Part shown: piece after piece, positions 7,342 through 16,386 of the stretch | Layout of the letters: every line of letters begins with the position of its first letter | How positions within the stretch are numbered: position 1 is the first letter of the stretch | Assembly (NCBI GenBank): GCA_002298605.1 | Contig: DBKS01000053.1 | Location: 23,208 to 55,738, forward strand | DNA length: 32,531 bases | Reading direction: 5' to 3' | Source of the DNA: Bifidobacterium sp. UBA744 | Lineage (GTDB): Bacteria > Actinomycetota > Actinomycetes > Actinomycetales > Bifidobacteriaceae | Made by a program: the position numbers and the translations under genes | Notes under the pieces: generated by a model | Databases searched by the model: none | What the model saw: the letters and a program-made list of their open reading frames with translations, nothing else | Told to the model about the DNA's origin: nothing

Positions 7342-9627
7342 TCAGTTTTGCAGCGGCAGGTCCTTGGCGTCGCGTTCGGTCCGCACTATGGTCAGGCGTT
7401 GGGTGGGCCGCGTCATCGCCACATAGAGATCCGATGCCGCCACCAGGCGCGACGCCGCATCGTTCTCGATTTCCCCGGGCTGCATCACCACCACCGCATC
7501 ATATTCGAGGCCCTTCACCGCTTCGGTGTCGCATACCACAACCTGGCGGTCCCAATCGCTTTGCGATTCGAATCTGGCGGCATTGGTCTCGCCGAAAGTT
7601 TTGAGCAGGGACTTGGACACGGCTCGTTTCAGTGTCGCAAGTCGGCCGGTCGGGGCGATAACCGCCACACGTCCGGTCCCGTCGGAGGAGACGAACTCCT
7701 GCGCGAGCCGCGCCGCTGTTTTGGCCGTGCGGCGAATCAGGTCGTCGTCACTGCCCGCCAGCAGCTGCTGCACGGATCCGGGCACTTGGCGCACCGCGTT
7801 GACCGTCGAAATGTACAGGCCTTCGGCGGTGGCGAACGCAGCCGCCATATCCGACACCTCCTGGGGATTGCGGTAATTGATCGTCAACTCGTTGAGATCC
7901 CAGTTGTCGTGGCCGAAGAGCGGATTCAGCGTTTTGGCCCAGTGGCGGGTTCCTCCCAGCGCGGAGGTTTGCGCCACATCGCCCACGATGGTGAACGAAC
8001 GGGACGGGCAGCGCCGGATCAGCATGCGCCAATCCATGGCCGTCAGCTCCTGCGCCTCGTCGACCACGATATGTCCGTAGGTCCATTCGCGGTCGGAGGC
8101 TGCGCGCTGGGCGGCCGTCTCGTCGTCCAGCCCGTTGATCTGGTCGACCAGCATCTGCGAGGTGACGATGCCGGAGCCGATGCCCGCCTGGGCGAGCGTA
8201 TCTCGGGCGTACGCCTCCTCCTCGGCGCGTTGCGCGTCGGCCGCGGTATTGCGGGCGGCCAGCTTCGGGTCGGCACCCAGCAGCTCGAACGCCTCGTCAA
8301 GCAGGGGGACGTCCGAGCGGGTCAACGGCGCGCCTTTGGGGCGGGTGAGCGCGGCGACGTCGGCGTCCGACAGCCAGGGGGCGAATCGCTTCAGCCGCTT
8401 GGGCTTGGCGAACATATTGTCGATCAGCCAGGGGGCGGTCATCGGAAGCCATGCCAGATTCAAGGTCTTGCGCACCCTGTCGTTCATGCGCAGCAGCGAA
8501 GTGGTGCGATTCAGCTCCGACTGCTCGGGTGTGTAGTCAAGCTGTTCCGCGTATCGGGACGTCATGGCGCGCAGCATGGATTTGACGAAGGTTTCGCGCG
8601 CCTTGTTATGTGGTTGCCGGGTTCGTTTGGCATCCAGTTGCGCCTGCTCGATGTCGGTGGCGGTCATGGGCACCAGGAATCCGTTCACCGCCACCGTCGG
8701 CAGGTCTTTGGGCACGCGAATCCGCGCGGCGATCGCGTTGGCCACGGCCGAAGCCATGCGCTTGTCCCCCTTGAGCTGTGCCGCGCGGGGGGTGTCGGTC
8801 GCCGTGGCCTCGATGCCGGGAATCAGATCCGCGATGGTGCGTGACACTACGCCCGTCTCTCCCAGTGAGGGCAACACCTGATCGATGTAATGCAGGAATG
8901 CGGGAGACGGGCCGACCACCAGCACGCCGGAGTGTTCGAGCATGCGGCGGTGAGTATACAGCAGATAGGCGGCGCGATGCAGCGCCACAGCCGTTTTGCC
9001 GGTGCCGGGGCCTCCCTGCACCACCACGGCGCGATTGAGCTCGGTGCGGATGATGCGGTCCTGCTCGGCTTGGATCGTGGCGACGATATCGGTCATCTTG
9101 CCAGTTCGACGCGAACTCAGCGATGCCAGCAGCGCCCCCTCGCCCGTCAACGTACCGGCTTCGGAGGCCTCGCCCACACGATCGGCATGAACGTCGAGCA
9201 CCTCATCTTCGACGCCGACGACTTTGCGGAAGCTGAGGGTGATGTGACGTCGCATCACAATGTCGCCATGGTGGGAGGGCGTCGCCTCATAGAACGGGCG
9301 GGCCGCATCGGCTCGCCAGTCGGTGAGGATCGGCTCGTGCTCTTCGCTCGACAGTCCGATACGCCCGATATACCGGCGCTCGCCGGCCGCGGTGTCAAGT
9401 CGGCCGAACACCAGACGATCCTCCACGGCGCGCAACTGCGTCAGACGATCCTCATACATCGTGGCGAAGGAATCGCGTTCGGTGCGCTGGGTGGGGGATC
9501 CGTGCGATCCCGCGGCGCGAACCGCGTCCAACCGCTGTCTGGCCTGGGCCCGCAACCCGTCCAGCCGCTTGTATGCGCGGTCCACCGCCTGCTGCTCTTC
9601 GCTCATTTGGGACGCATAACCCGGCAT
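7342..9627 (-). CDS. helD: HelD-type RNA polymerase recycling ATPase (UvrD-like helicase fold)
   Basis: Superfamily 1 ATPase of 761 residues. The N-terminal coiled-coil arm (about residues 8-75, EEQQAVDRAYKRLDGLRAQA) and the segment YIGRIGLS followed by PILTDWRADAARPFY are typical of actinobacterial HelD proteins. Walker A is GGPGTGKT near residues 205-212, and Walker B is VVDEAQELTAMDWRML. Late motifs include NYRNPQEV and AVKGLEYDAVVV. Family members remove RNA polymerase from DNA and in some actinobacteria give rifampicin tolerance; whether this one does is unknown. The start is ATG 9627, with AGGAG upstream; ATG 9606 has no such site. Older annotation would call it a UvrD/Rep or helicase IV-like DNA helicase. 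It is divergent from mraZ. Confidence 0.85.
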   Translation of the reverse strand: MPGYASQMSEEQQAVDRAYKRLDGLRAQARQRLDAVRAAGSHGSPTQRTERDSFATMYEDRLTQLRAVEDRLVFGRLDTAAGERRYIGRIGLSSEEHEPILTDWRADAARPFYEATPSHHGDIVMRRHITLSFRKVVGVEDEVLDVHADRVGEASEAGTLTGEGALLASLSSRRTGKMTDIVATIQAEQDRIIRTELNRAVVVQGGPGTGKTAVALHRAAYLLYTHRRMLEHSGVLVVGPSPAFLHYIDQVLPSLGETGVVSRTIADLIPGIEATATDTPRAAQLKGDKRMASAVANAIAARIRVPKDLPTVAVNGFLVPMTATDIEQAQLDAKRTRQPHNKARETFVKSMLRAMTSRYAEQLDYTPEQSELNRTTSLLRMNDRVRKTLNLAWLPMTAPWLIDNMFAKPKRLKRFAPWLSDADVAALTRPKGAPLTRSDVPLLDEAFELLGADPKLAARNTAADAQRAEEEAYARDTLAQAGIGSGIVTSQMLVDQINGLDDETAAQRAASDREWTYGHIVVDEAQELTAMDWRMLIRRCPSRSFTIVGDVAQTSALGGTRHWAKTLNPLFGHDNWDLNELTINYRNPQEVSDMAAAFATAEGLYISTVNAVRQVPGSVQQLLAGSDDDLIRRTAKTAARLAQEFVSSDGTGRVAVIAPTGRLATLKRAVSKSLLKTFGETNAARFESQSDWDRQVVVCDTEAVKGLEYDAVVVMQPGEIENDAASRLVAASDLYVAMTRPTQRLTIVRTERDAKDLPLQN

Positions 9628-9850
9628 GCTGTATTGCGCTCCTGTTCTGCTTGGTACACGAAAAACTAGGACAACCAATTTACTCCCATGGGTCTACCCA
9701 GCAGCGTCGCAGTTCCGGTGCCGAATTGAATTCTTGGTGAATTCGTCGGTTGATGCGTTGTCCGTTTTCGGCTTGCGGCGAAGACGTACTGCCCGGCTGG
9801 CTGCCCGGGTGCGGCGATGTGCAGGAAAAGGGAAGCTTTTACCAATTTGG
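9628..9850. other. Left part of helD/mraZ divergent intergenic region
   Basis: No gene is visible. The first part must hold the helD promoter and leader. I see no strong sigma-70 hexamer pair, and only a pair of GAATTC sites 5 nt apart near 9727-9743. Confidence 0.5.
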
Positions 9851-9885
9851 TGGGGGATTTTGGTGAAGTGTGGAGTAAAGTGGGG
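9851..9885 (+). promoter_or_regulatory. Four MraZ boxes upstream of mraZ
   Basis: TGGGG, TGGTG, TGGAG and TGGGG begin at 9851, 9861, 9871 and 9881, an exact 10-bp period and so one face of the helix. MraZ is known to bind direct repeats of TGGGN spaced by 5 nt upstream of its own gene. The boxes end about 62 nt before the mraZ start. Confidence 0.75.
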
Positions 9886-9947
9886 GACGTTGCTCGAAGT
9901 GTGTGTGAATCAACCCGGGTGCAATAACAAAAAAGGAGGTGGAGGCC

Positions 9948-10445
9948 GTGGACGAACTGACGAATAATGGGGGGAATGACAGCAGCGCGTTCGGCGGTCT
10001 GCTGCCTCCGCTGCTGTTGGGCACCTACACTCCGAAAATCGACGCCAAGGGCCGCATGGCGCTGCCGGCTAAGTTCCGTTCCCAACTCGGCGATGGCCTG
10101 GTGATGGCCCGTGGCCAGGAGCGCTGCGTCTATGTGTTGCCCGTGAGTGAATTCCGTCGCGTGGCGGCTCAGATCCAGCGCACGTCCTTGGGCAACAAGG
10201 CCGCACGCGAGTATCTGCGAGTGTTTCTTTCCGGAGCAACCGATGAGGTGCCCGACAAACAGGGACGCGTGCTGGTGCCGCAGATGCTGCGAGACTATGC
10301 CAACCTGGGTAGCGACATTGTGGTGATCGGCGTTGGCACCCGTGCCGAAATCTGGAATAGGGACGCCTGGGAATCCTATCTCGAAACCAAGGAAGAGGCG
10401 TATTCCGATATCGCCGATGACGTATTGCCGGCGGTGGAGTTCTGA
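9948..10445 (+). CDS. mraZ: Transcriptional regulator MraZ
   Basis: DNA-binding regulator of the dcw operon, 165 residues. It contains two AbrB-like MraZ repeats, the first around YTPKIDAKGRMALPAKFR and the second around DEVPDKQGRVLVPQMLRDYA. Both carry the conserved D-x-x-GR-hydrophobic-x-hydrophobic-P core. It is about 20 residues longer than the usual 143-150 because of an Asn/Gly-rich N-terminus. The start is GTG 9948: a perfect AAGGAGG at 9933-9939 is 8 nt upstream, whereas GTG 9939 lies inside that site. It is the first gene of the cluster, and its stop overlaps the rsmH start by 1 nt. Autorepression through the boxes at 9851-9885 is expected. Confidence 0.95.
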   Translation: MDELTNNGGNDSSAFGGLLPPLLLGTYTPKIDAKGRMALPAKFRSQLGDGLVMARGQERCVYVLPVSEFRRVAAQIQRTSLGNKAAREYLRVFLSGATDEVPDKQGRVLVPQMLRDYANLGSDIVVIGVGTRAEIWNRDAWESYLETKEEAYSDIADDVLPAVEF

Positions 10446-11473
10446 TGACCGATCGCACAACAGTTCCCGAATCAATTGATCTGGCGGCCATCCATCAGCC
10501 GGTGCTGCTGGATGATTGCGTGTCGCTTGTCACCCCGGCGCTGAATCACCCGGACGCCGTGGTGGTTGACTGCACGCTGGGGTTGGCCGGACATTCCACG
10601 GCCTTCCTGAAGGCGGCGCCCCAAGCGCGTCTTATTGGCATCGATCGTGATGCCGAGGCGCTGGGGCTTGCCACGCGGCGCATTGCCGAGGCTGGTTTTT
10701 CGGACCGGTTCACGCCGGTTCACGCGGCTTTCGATGTGTTGGCCGACGTACTTGACAGTCGCGGCATCGAGCAGGTGGACGCCGTGTTCATGGATCTGGG
10801 CCTTTCGAGCCTGCAGATCGACGAAACGGACCGAGGTTTCTCATATTCCCATGACGCGCCGCTGGACATGCGTATGGATCCGACGCAATCCCTGACCGCA
10901 GCGGACGTGTTGGCCACCTATTCCGCGCAGGAGCTGACGCGCATCTTCCGGGAATACGGCGAAGAACGCTTTGCGCGTCAGATCGCATCGCGCATCGTGC
11001 GCGATCGCGCCGACGAGCCGCTGACCACCTCCGGGCAGCTCAACCGTCTGGTGGATCGGGTGGTTCCGCAGGCGCATCGCCCTGCCGGCAATCCGGCCAA
11101 GCGGGTGTTTCAGGCTCTGCGCATTGAAGTCAATGGCGAACTGGACAAGCTGGCCAGCACCCTGCCCCAGGCTGCCAGCCATCTCGCGGTGGGCGGGCGC
11201 ATTGTGGTTGAGTCGTATCACTCGCTTGAGGACCGCACCGTCAAGCGTTTCATGGCCCAGGGGCTGAGGGTCGACGTTCCCGCCGGTCTGCCGGTCGTTC
11301 CCGAGGACGCGAAGCCGTTTTTCTCGGAGTTGACGAGAGGCGCGGTCAAAGCCGACGAAACGGAGATCGCCGCCAATCCCAGGTCGGCTTCCGTTCGGCT
11401 CAGGGGCGTCGAGCTTGTTCGTCCCCTGCCCGAGCGCTGGCGCAGCGCCTTCACCCGAGAGGGGAGGGCCTGA
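10445..11473 (+). CDS. rsmH: 16S rRNA (cytosine-1402-N4)-methyltransferase
   Basis: SAM-dependent rRNA methyltransferase RsmH (MraW), 342 residues. The SAM-binding motif is DCTLGLAGHSTAFL near residue 41. VFMDLGLSSLQID and the family signature DRGFSYSHDAPLDMRMD follow, then YGEERFARQIA and SYHSLEDRTVKRFM. The start ATG shares its first base with the mraZ stop (TGATG). The stop overlaps the start of the next gene by one base in the same way. These junctions show tight translational coupling at the head of the cluster. Confidence 0.96.
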   Translation: MTDRTTVPESIDLAAIHQPVLLDDCVSLVTPALNHPDAVVVDCTLGLAGHSTAFLKAAPQARLIGIDRDAEALGLATRRIAEAGFSDRFTPVHAAFDVLADVLDSRGIEQVDAVFMDLGLSSLQIDETDRGFSYSHDAPLDMRMDPTQSLTAADVLATYSAQELTRIFREYGEERFARQIASRIVRDRADEPLTTSGQLNRLVDRVVPQAHRPAGNPAKRVFQALRIEVNGELDKLASTLPQAASHLAVGGRIVVESYHSLEDRTVKRFMAQGLRVDVPAGLPVVPEDAKPFFSELTRGAVKADETEIAANPRSASVRLRGVELVRPLPERWRSAFTREGRA

Positions 11474-12003
11474 TGTCCACATCGTCGCGTTCCGCGCGCT
11501 CGGCGCGGTCGTCCCGCAGCGTATCCGCCGCATCCTCCCGTACGGTGAAAACCCGTCCCGACAACGGGGAAGCGCCCGGCCCCGGCAAGCGGGCGGAGCG
11601 TCGTTCTGGCGTTTCGCATGATCGGAAGGGCAACGCCGTCTCACTGGCTGGTGGAGCGAGAACAATAGTGCTGTGGGTTATGAACCGGAGGTCGCCGTTC
11701 CTGCCCACGATCGTGGCCGCACTGTTTCTGGTCGGCACGCTATTGGGCACGCTGGCCTTGCGCACGTGGATGGTGGAGGACTCGTTCGAGGCCACGCGTC
11801 TGGCTCGTTCCATCAACAATCTCAAGCAGGATGCGCAGGAATATCAAAACCAGCTGGATCGTTTGGAGGCTCAGTTGCCGGCCAAGGCGCAGAAATTGGG
11901 AATGGTGCCGCAACAGGGGTCCATTGCCATTGACCTCAATGGGTATCAGCCCCCGGCGGATTCCCCGGAGCAGTCGAGCACACAGGAACAGGAGGCACGA
12001 TGA
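11473..12003 (+). CDS. FtsL-like septum protein
   Basis: Bitopic membrane protein of 176 residues in the ftsL position. Residues 1-60 are a disordered cytoplasmic tail, very rich in Ser, Arg and Ala. A single membrane helix follows (PTIVAALFLVGTLLGTLAL). Then comes a short periplasm-side coiled coil (EATRLARSINNLKQDAQEYQNQLDRLEAQL) and a Pro/Gln-rich tail. FtsL sequences diverge quickly, so the call rests on topology and on its place between rsmH and ftsI. It would join FtsQ and FtsB in activating FtsWI. GAGGGGAGGG precedes the start. The stop overlaps the ftsI start as ATGA. Confidence 0.8.
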   Translation: MSTSSRSARSARSSRSVSAASSRTVKTRPDNGEAPGPGKRAERRSGVSHDRKGNAVSLAGGARTIVLWVMNRRSPFLPTIVAALFLVGTLLGTLALRTWMVEDSFEATRLARSINNLKQDAQEYQNQLDRLEAQLPAKAQKLGMVPQQGSIAIDLNGYQPPADSPEQSSTQEQEAR

Positions 12004-13805
12004 TTGCGGCGTTCCGTCGTTTCCTGAACTCCCACACCCCTTTCTTCAACCGCGTGCTGGCCGTTTCGCTGGTGTTCGCAGTGGTGGCATGCGTGGCCTT
12101 CGGCCGCCTGGCATGCATCCAGTTGCTTGAGGGTGCGTCCACCGCGCAGGCGGCTACCGACAGCCGGACCACCAAGACCACGCTGTACGCCCAGCGTGGA
12201 TCCATCGTGGACACCAATGGCACGGTGCTGGCCCAGAGCGTTGAGCGGTACACCATCATCGGAGATCCCCTGATGGCTTCGAGCTTCACGCCGATCGACT
12301 GCGGAACCAGTCAGGCGAAAGCGACCGGATACTGCCATAGCATCAACGGCCAGAATGTCGGCGAAACCGGTCCTGCTGCCGTCGCAAGGCTGCTGGCGCC
12401 GCTGCTTGGGCAGAATGCCATGGAGCTGGGGGCCAAATTGACCGGAACCTCGCGTTATGTGGTGCTTGCCAAAGACGTGGAGCCCTCGCTGAAGCGACAG
12501 ATCGACGAGCTGCATCTTTCCAGCGTGATCAGTGCCCAAAACGCCTCGCAGCGCGTCTATCCCAATGGCACATTGCTGGGGTCGCTGCTGGGCGGCGTCG
12601 ACGATTCCGGTTCCGGAGTGGCGGGCATCGAGCAGATGGAGAACCAGGCTCTGACCGGCACGGACGGTTACGAGATCTATCAGCAGGGCGATACCGGCCA
12701 GAAAATCCCCGGCACGCAGACCCAATCCGTCGCCCCAGTGAACGGTTCCACGGTCAAGCTCACCATAGACCGCGACGTGCAGTGGTATGTGGAGAAAACC
12801 ATCAAGGAGGCCAAGGACCAGTACAAGGCCGCTTGGGGTCTCGCCGTGGTGTCAGATCTGAACGGCAACATCATCGCGCTGGCCGATTCCGATCAGTATG
12901 ATGCGGGCAGTACCGAGGCCAAGATGCATGTGTCGCGTGTGGGAACCGAACTGTTCGATCCGGGCTCCACCGGCAAGGTCATCACGATGGCCGGGCTGCT
13001 GCAGGAGGGGCTGCACAAGGCGAGCGACAGGTTCTCGGTGCCGTCCACCATCACGGAGGACAACCAGACGTACAAGGATTCGCACGAGCATGGGACCAGC
13101 AAATGGACGCTGGCCGGTATTCTTGAGAATTCGTCGAATGTCGGCATGATCATGGCCTCCAAGGATTATTCGGACGGCAAGCGTTACGAGTACCTCACCA
13201 AATTCGGCGTGGGACAGTCCACCGGACTGAATCTGCCGGGCGAGTCGAGCGGTTCGCTGACCACCCCCGATCGCTGGGATCGCCGTACGCGCAATACCGT
13301 GCTCTTCGGCCAGGGATATTCGGTGACAGCCCTGCAGCTGACCAATATGGCCGTGACGATCGCCAACAAGGGCGTCAAACCGTCATTGAAGCTGGTGCAG
13401 TCGGTGACCGACGCCAACGGGCATCAGGTCTCCACGGCCGGTGACGCGGCCACCCGCGTGGTGGACGAGCAGGTGGCCGCCGATGTGCTCAATGCGATGG
13501 AATCCGTGGCGGTGAGCTACGAGAAAACCGTGTCGGTTCCCGGGTATCGCGTTGCCGCAAAAACCGGTACCGCCGAGGTCGCCGGCCCCTCGGGCGGGCT
13601 GACATCCATCGTGGCGGACTGGGTCGGCATTCTTCCCGCCGACAATCCGCAATATGTGGTTACCGTGGTGCTCAAGGATCCTACCGGCACGTATGGTGGT
13701 GTGACGGCGGGACCGGTTTTTGCGCAGATCGGCCAATTCCTGATGCAGAAGTACGAGGTGACGCCTTCCGCGCCACGGACCGATGCCATTGATACGGATT
13801 GGTGA
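12000..13805 (+). CDS. ftsI: Septal peptidoglycan transpeptidase (class B PBP)
   Basis: Class B penicillin-binding protein PBP3/FtsI, 601 residues, which cross-links septal peptidoglycan with FtsW. One N-terminal membrane helix (about residues 19-38) leads to the dimerisation domain (QRGSIVDTNGTVLAQS). The transpeptidase domain has the three catalytic motifs: STGK with Ser323 and Lys326, SSN at 378-380, and KTG at 521-523. Here the usual STFK reads STGK. A loop near residues 96-115 carries two cysteines (101 and 112) that would lie outside the membrane. The start is ATG 12000, with AGGAGG 4 nt upstream; it overlaps the ftsL-like gene by 4 nt. Confidence 0.96.
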   Translation: MIAAFRRFLNSHTPFFNRVLAVSLVFAVVACVAFGRLACIQLLEGASTAQAATDSRTTKTTLYAQRGSIVDTNGTVLAQSVERYTIIGDPLMASSFTPIDCGTSQAKATGYCHSINGQNVGETGPAAVARLLAPLLGQNAMELGAKLTGTSRYVVLAKDVEPSLKRQIDELHLSSVISAQNASQRVYPNGTLLGSLLGGVDDSGSGVAGIEQMENQALTGTDGYEIYQQGDTGQKIPGTQTQSVAPVNGSTVKLTIDRDVQWYVEKTIKEAKDQYKAAWGLAVVSDLNGNIIALADSDQYDAGSTEAKMHVSRVGTELFDPGSTGKVITMAGLLQEGLHKASDRFSVPSTITEDNQTYKDSHEHGTSKWTLAGILENSSNVGMIMASKDYSDGKRYEYLTKFGVGQSTGLNLPGESSGSLTTPDRWDRRTRNTVLFGQGYSVTALQLTNMAVTIANKGVKPSLKLVQSVTDANGHQVSTAGDAATRVVDEQVAADVLNAMESVAVSYEKTVSVPGYRVAAKTGTAEVAGPSGGLTSIVADWVGILPADNPQYVVTVVLKDPTGTYGGVTAGPVFAQIGQFLMQKYEVTPSAPRTDAIDTDW

Positions 13806-13828
13806 CGGGTTACGAAAGGTGGCGGGCA

Positions 13829-14722
13829 GTGGGCTCAGTGAGTGAATCGTTGACGCAGCGCATTACGCTGGAGTCGTTGGCGAGCAGATATGGGTTGTCG
13901 CTGGAACCGGCGTTTGCGGCTCCGGTGACGGTGACGTCCCTGACGGACGATCTTGATGATGTTCGTCCGGGCGCCCTGTACATGCCGCTTGATGAGACCC
14001 CCACCGCCAATCTGGTGGGGCGCGCGTTGGACCGTGGCGCATACGCCATGCTGGCGCCCGCTGCGTTGCGCGGCGGGTTTGGCGAGACGGACATCCCGGT
14101 GCTGTATGGTGATCTCACCGATGCCCAGGTGGGGCAACTCGCTTCGTGGGTGGCGGGCAATCCATCCGAATCCCTGGCCATGTTTGCGGTTTGCGGCCCG
14201 CAGGCCGCCGCCACGGTGACCGAGCTGGCCGATTTTCTGCATGTGCTGGGCAACCCCGTCACGCGCGTCAGCGTCCAGGGGTCGTACTGCTTGGACCGTA
14301 GGGTCGAATTGCGCTATCCACTGGATGCTTTGCAGGTCCAGCACGTCCTGTCGGTTGGCGCTGAGGATGGTGCGGCCGCGGCCGTTATCTGCCTGGATGA
14401 CGCGACGCTGAAACGGGGGTCGGTCAGCGGGATGAGCTTCGATGTGCTGGCGGTGGCGGACGACACAAGGCTGACGGTGCCGACACAGCGAAAAATAGTG
14501 GAGTATGCGAGGCGGAACTACGGCTTTGCCCTTGACGACAACAGCCATGTCGCGTCTCGAACCAGCGATTCCGACGCCATGGCCCGGCAGGTCGACAGTC
14601 TGGACGGAGAGGACCCCAGCGCCGTCAGCTGCCTGTCGACCGCCATCGCCATGGTGATGGCCGCAGGAGTCAAACGCAGCAATATCCGCAGCGCTTTGCG
14701 CGTTTCGAGAGAGTTGCGGTAG
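13829..14722 (+). CDS. Degenerate Mur-ligase-like protein in the murE position
   Basis: About 297 residues, intact but catalytically improbable. The N-terminal part resembles the MurE UDP-binding domain (DDLDDVRPGALYMPLDE, ALDRGAYAMLAP). Where MurF and MurD have GxTGxxGKT, this protein has FAVCGPQAAATVTELADFL, so the P-loop glycine and lysine are lost but the following helix pattern is kept. The end, DPSAVSCLSTAIAMVMAAGVKRSNIRSAL, resembles the final helices of the Mur central domain. The C-terminal ligase domain is missing, since Mur ligases are about 450-500 residues. The start is GTG 13829, with AGGTGG 6 nt upstream; GTG 13838 is an alternative. Because the frame is intact over nearly 900 nt, a structural or regulatory role is possible. 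A true murE must lie elsewhere. Confidence 0.75.
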   Translation: MGSVSESLTQRITLESLASRYGLSLEPAFAAPVTVTSLTDDLDDVRPGALYMPLDETPTANLVGRALDRGAYAMLAPAALRGGFGETDIPVLYGDLTDAQVGQLASWVAGNPSESLAMFAVCGPQAAATVTELADFLHVLGNPVTRVSVQGSYCLDRRVELRYPLDALQVQHVLSVGAEDGAAAAVICLDDATLKRGSVSGMSFDVLAVADDTRLTVPTQRKIVEYARRNYGFALDDNSHVASRTSDSDAMARQVDSLDGEDPSAVSCLSTAIAMVMAAGVKRSNIRSALRVSRELR

Positions 14723-14789
14723 CGCGGGACGCCGCGTTCTGCAGAATGTAACAAATTGAGCGAACTATCGAAAGGCTGATAGAACCATC

Positions 14790-16331
14790 ATGATGACCAT
14801 GACCCTATCCGAAATTGCCGAGGCGGTCGGGGGCGACCTTGACTTGTCCGCCGTGGCGGGTGCCGCGCGGACGGCTCAGACGCCGCTTGCCACCACCGTG
14901 GTCAGCGATTCGCGACAGGTTGGCGAGGGATCCGTCTTCGTGGCCATCAAAGGCGAGCGGGTGGACGGTCATGACTTCGTCGCCGGTGTGGCCGGGGCCG
15001 GTGCGGTGGCGGCCATCGTCGAGCACAAGGTGCCCGAAGCCGCCATTGCGCAGATCGTCGTGGCCGACAGCGTGCGGGCTCTGGGCGCTTTGGCCCGACA
15101 CAACATCGAACGTCGCAGGGCGTGCTCCGCACCGTTCACCATCGTCGGCATCACCGGCTCGGTGGGCAAAACCACCACCAAGGACCTGCTGAAGGCCATG
15201 CTGTCTCAGCTTGGTGGCACCGTGGCGCCGGTCGGCTCGTTCAACAACGACATCGGGCTGCCGCTGACGGCTCTGAAAGTCGACGGGTCCACCCGGTATT
15301 TCGTGGCGGAGATGGGCGCGAACCACGTCGGCGAGATCGCCTACCTGACCACGATCGCCCCGCCGGACATCGCGGTGGTGCTGAAGGTCGGTGTGGCGCA
15401 TCTGGGCGAGTTCGGGTCGGTGGAGCGCATCGCACTGGCCAAGAGCGAGATCATTCGTGGGCTGGTGCCGCACGGGGTATCGGTACTCAACGCCGACGAC
15501 GCGCATGTCGCGGCTATGGCCGGCATCGCACCGGGTGACGTGATCTGGTTCGGACGGGATGCGCATGCCGCGGACGGACGCATCCCGGTGCTTGAGGCGC
15601 GCGATGTGCATCACGACGAGCTTGATCACCCGTCGTTCGTCCTTGCCAAGGGAACGGAATCGGCTGAGGTGCATCTGGCGATTTGCGGCGACCACAATGT
15701 GATGAACGCCCTGGCAGCCGCCACGGTGGCCGATCATCTGGGCCTCGGGCTGGCCGACATAGCCCGCGTGCTTACCGACCAGCGCCATATCAGTCCCCAT
15801 CGCATGGCGGTGAGCGAGGTGCGGCGCGACGACGTGACGTTCACGCTGATCGACGATTCGTTCAATGCCAATCCTGATTCCATGCGCGCCGGACTGGACG
15901 GTCTTGCCGCCTGGGGTGCGTCGCGTTCCCGCCAACCCAGCCGCATAGCCGTGCTGGGGTCGATGCTGGAGCTCGGCGACGACGAGCACGAACTTCATCG
16001 TTCCATCGGCGCGTACGCGGCCGGTCTGGGAGTGGACGCCCTGATCGCGGTCGGGTCGGAAACCGACGCCTCACTGGATGCGCTCGCCGCTGATATTGCG
16101 CGAGGAGCCCGGGAGACCGGTGATGCCGGGCTGACAGTAGAATTGGTGCATACCGCGGCGCAGGCCGATGCCTCGGTGCGCGCCATCGTGGCCCATGCCT
16201 GCGATCCGGTGGTGCTGCTGAAGGGATCGCATGCGTCCGGACTGAACGCCCTTGCCGATCAATGGGCTGTGCAGCTTCCGGCGCCCGCCGTCGGCGACGG
16301 CGGATCCGCAACGGGTCGTCGGGCGTCATGA
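14790..16331 (+). CDS. murF: UDP-MurNAc-tripeptide--D-Ala-D-Ala ligase
   Basis: MurF ligase, 513 residues, adding D-Ala-D-Ala to the UDP-MurNAc-tripeptide in the cytoplasm. The N-terminal domain holds DSRQVGEGSVFVAIKGERVDGHDF. The P-loop is GITGSVGKTTT near residues 118-128. MGANHVGEIAYL and DDSFNANPDSMRAGL are MurF signatures. VVLLKGSHASGLN lies near the end of the ligase domain. The start is ATG 14790. The nearest AAAGG (14771-14775) is 14 nt upstream, in the loop of a short stem (14765-14769 with 14778-14782) that may shorten the distance. Confidence 0.95.
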   Translation: MMTMTLSEIAEAVGGDLDLSAVAGAARTAQTPLATTVVSDSRQVGEGSVFVAIKGERVDGHDFVAGVAGAGAVAAIVEHKVPEAAIAQIVVADSVRALGALARHNIERRRACSAPFTIVGITGSVGKTTTKDLLKAMLSQLGGTVAPVGSFNNDIGLPLTALKVDGSTRYFVAEMGANHVGEIAYLTTIAPPDIAVVLKVGVAHLGEFGSVERIALAKSEIIRGLVPHGVSVLNADDAHVAAMAGIAPGDVIWFGRDAHAADGRIPVLEARDVHHDELDHPSFVLAKGTESAEVHLAICGDHNVMNALAAATVADHLGLGLADIARVLTDQRHISPHRMAVSEVRRDDVTFTLIDDSFNANPDSMRAGLDGLAAWGASRSRQPSRIAVLGSMLELGDDEHELHRSIGAYAAGLGVDALIAVGSETDASLDALAADIARGARETGDAGLTVELVHTAAQADASVRAIVAHACDPVVLLKGSHASGLNALADQWAVQLPAPAVGDGGSATGRRAS

Positions 16332-16386
16332 CGGTCGGAGAGAATCAAGAATCGGGAAACGCTGATATGAGGGGAAAGGACTGGCG

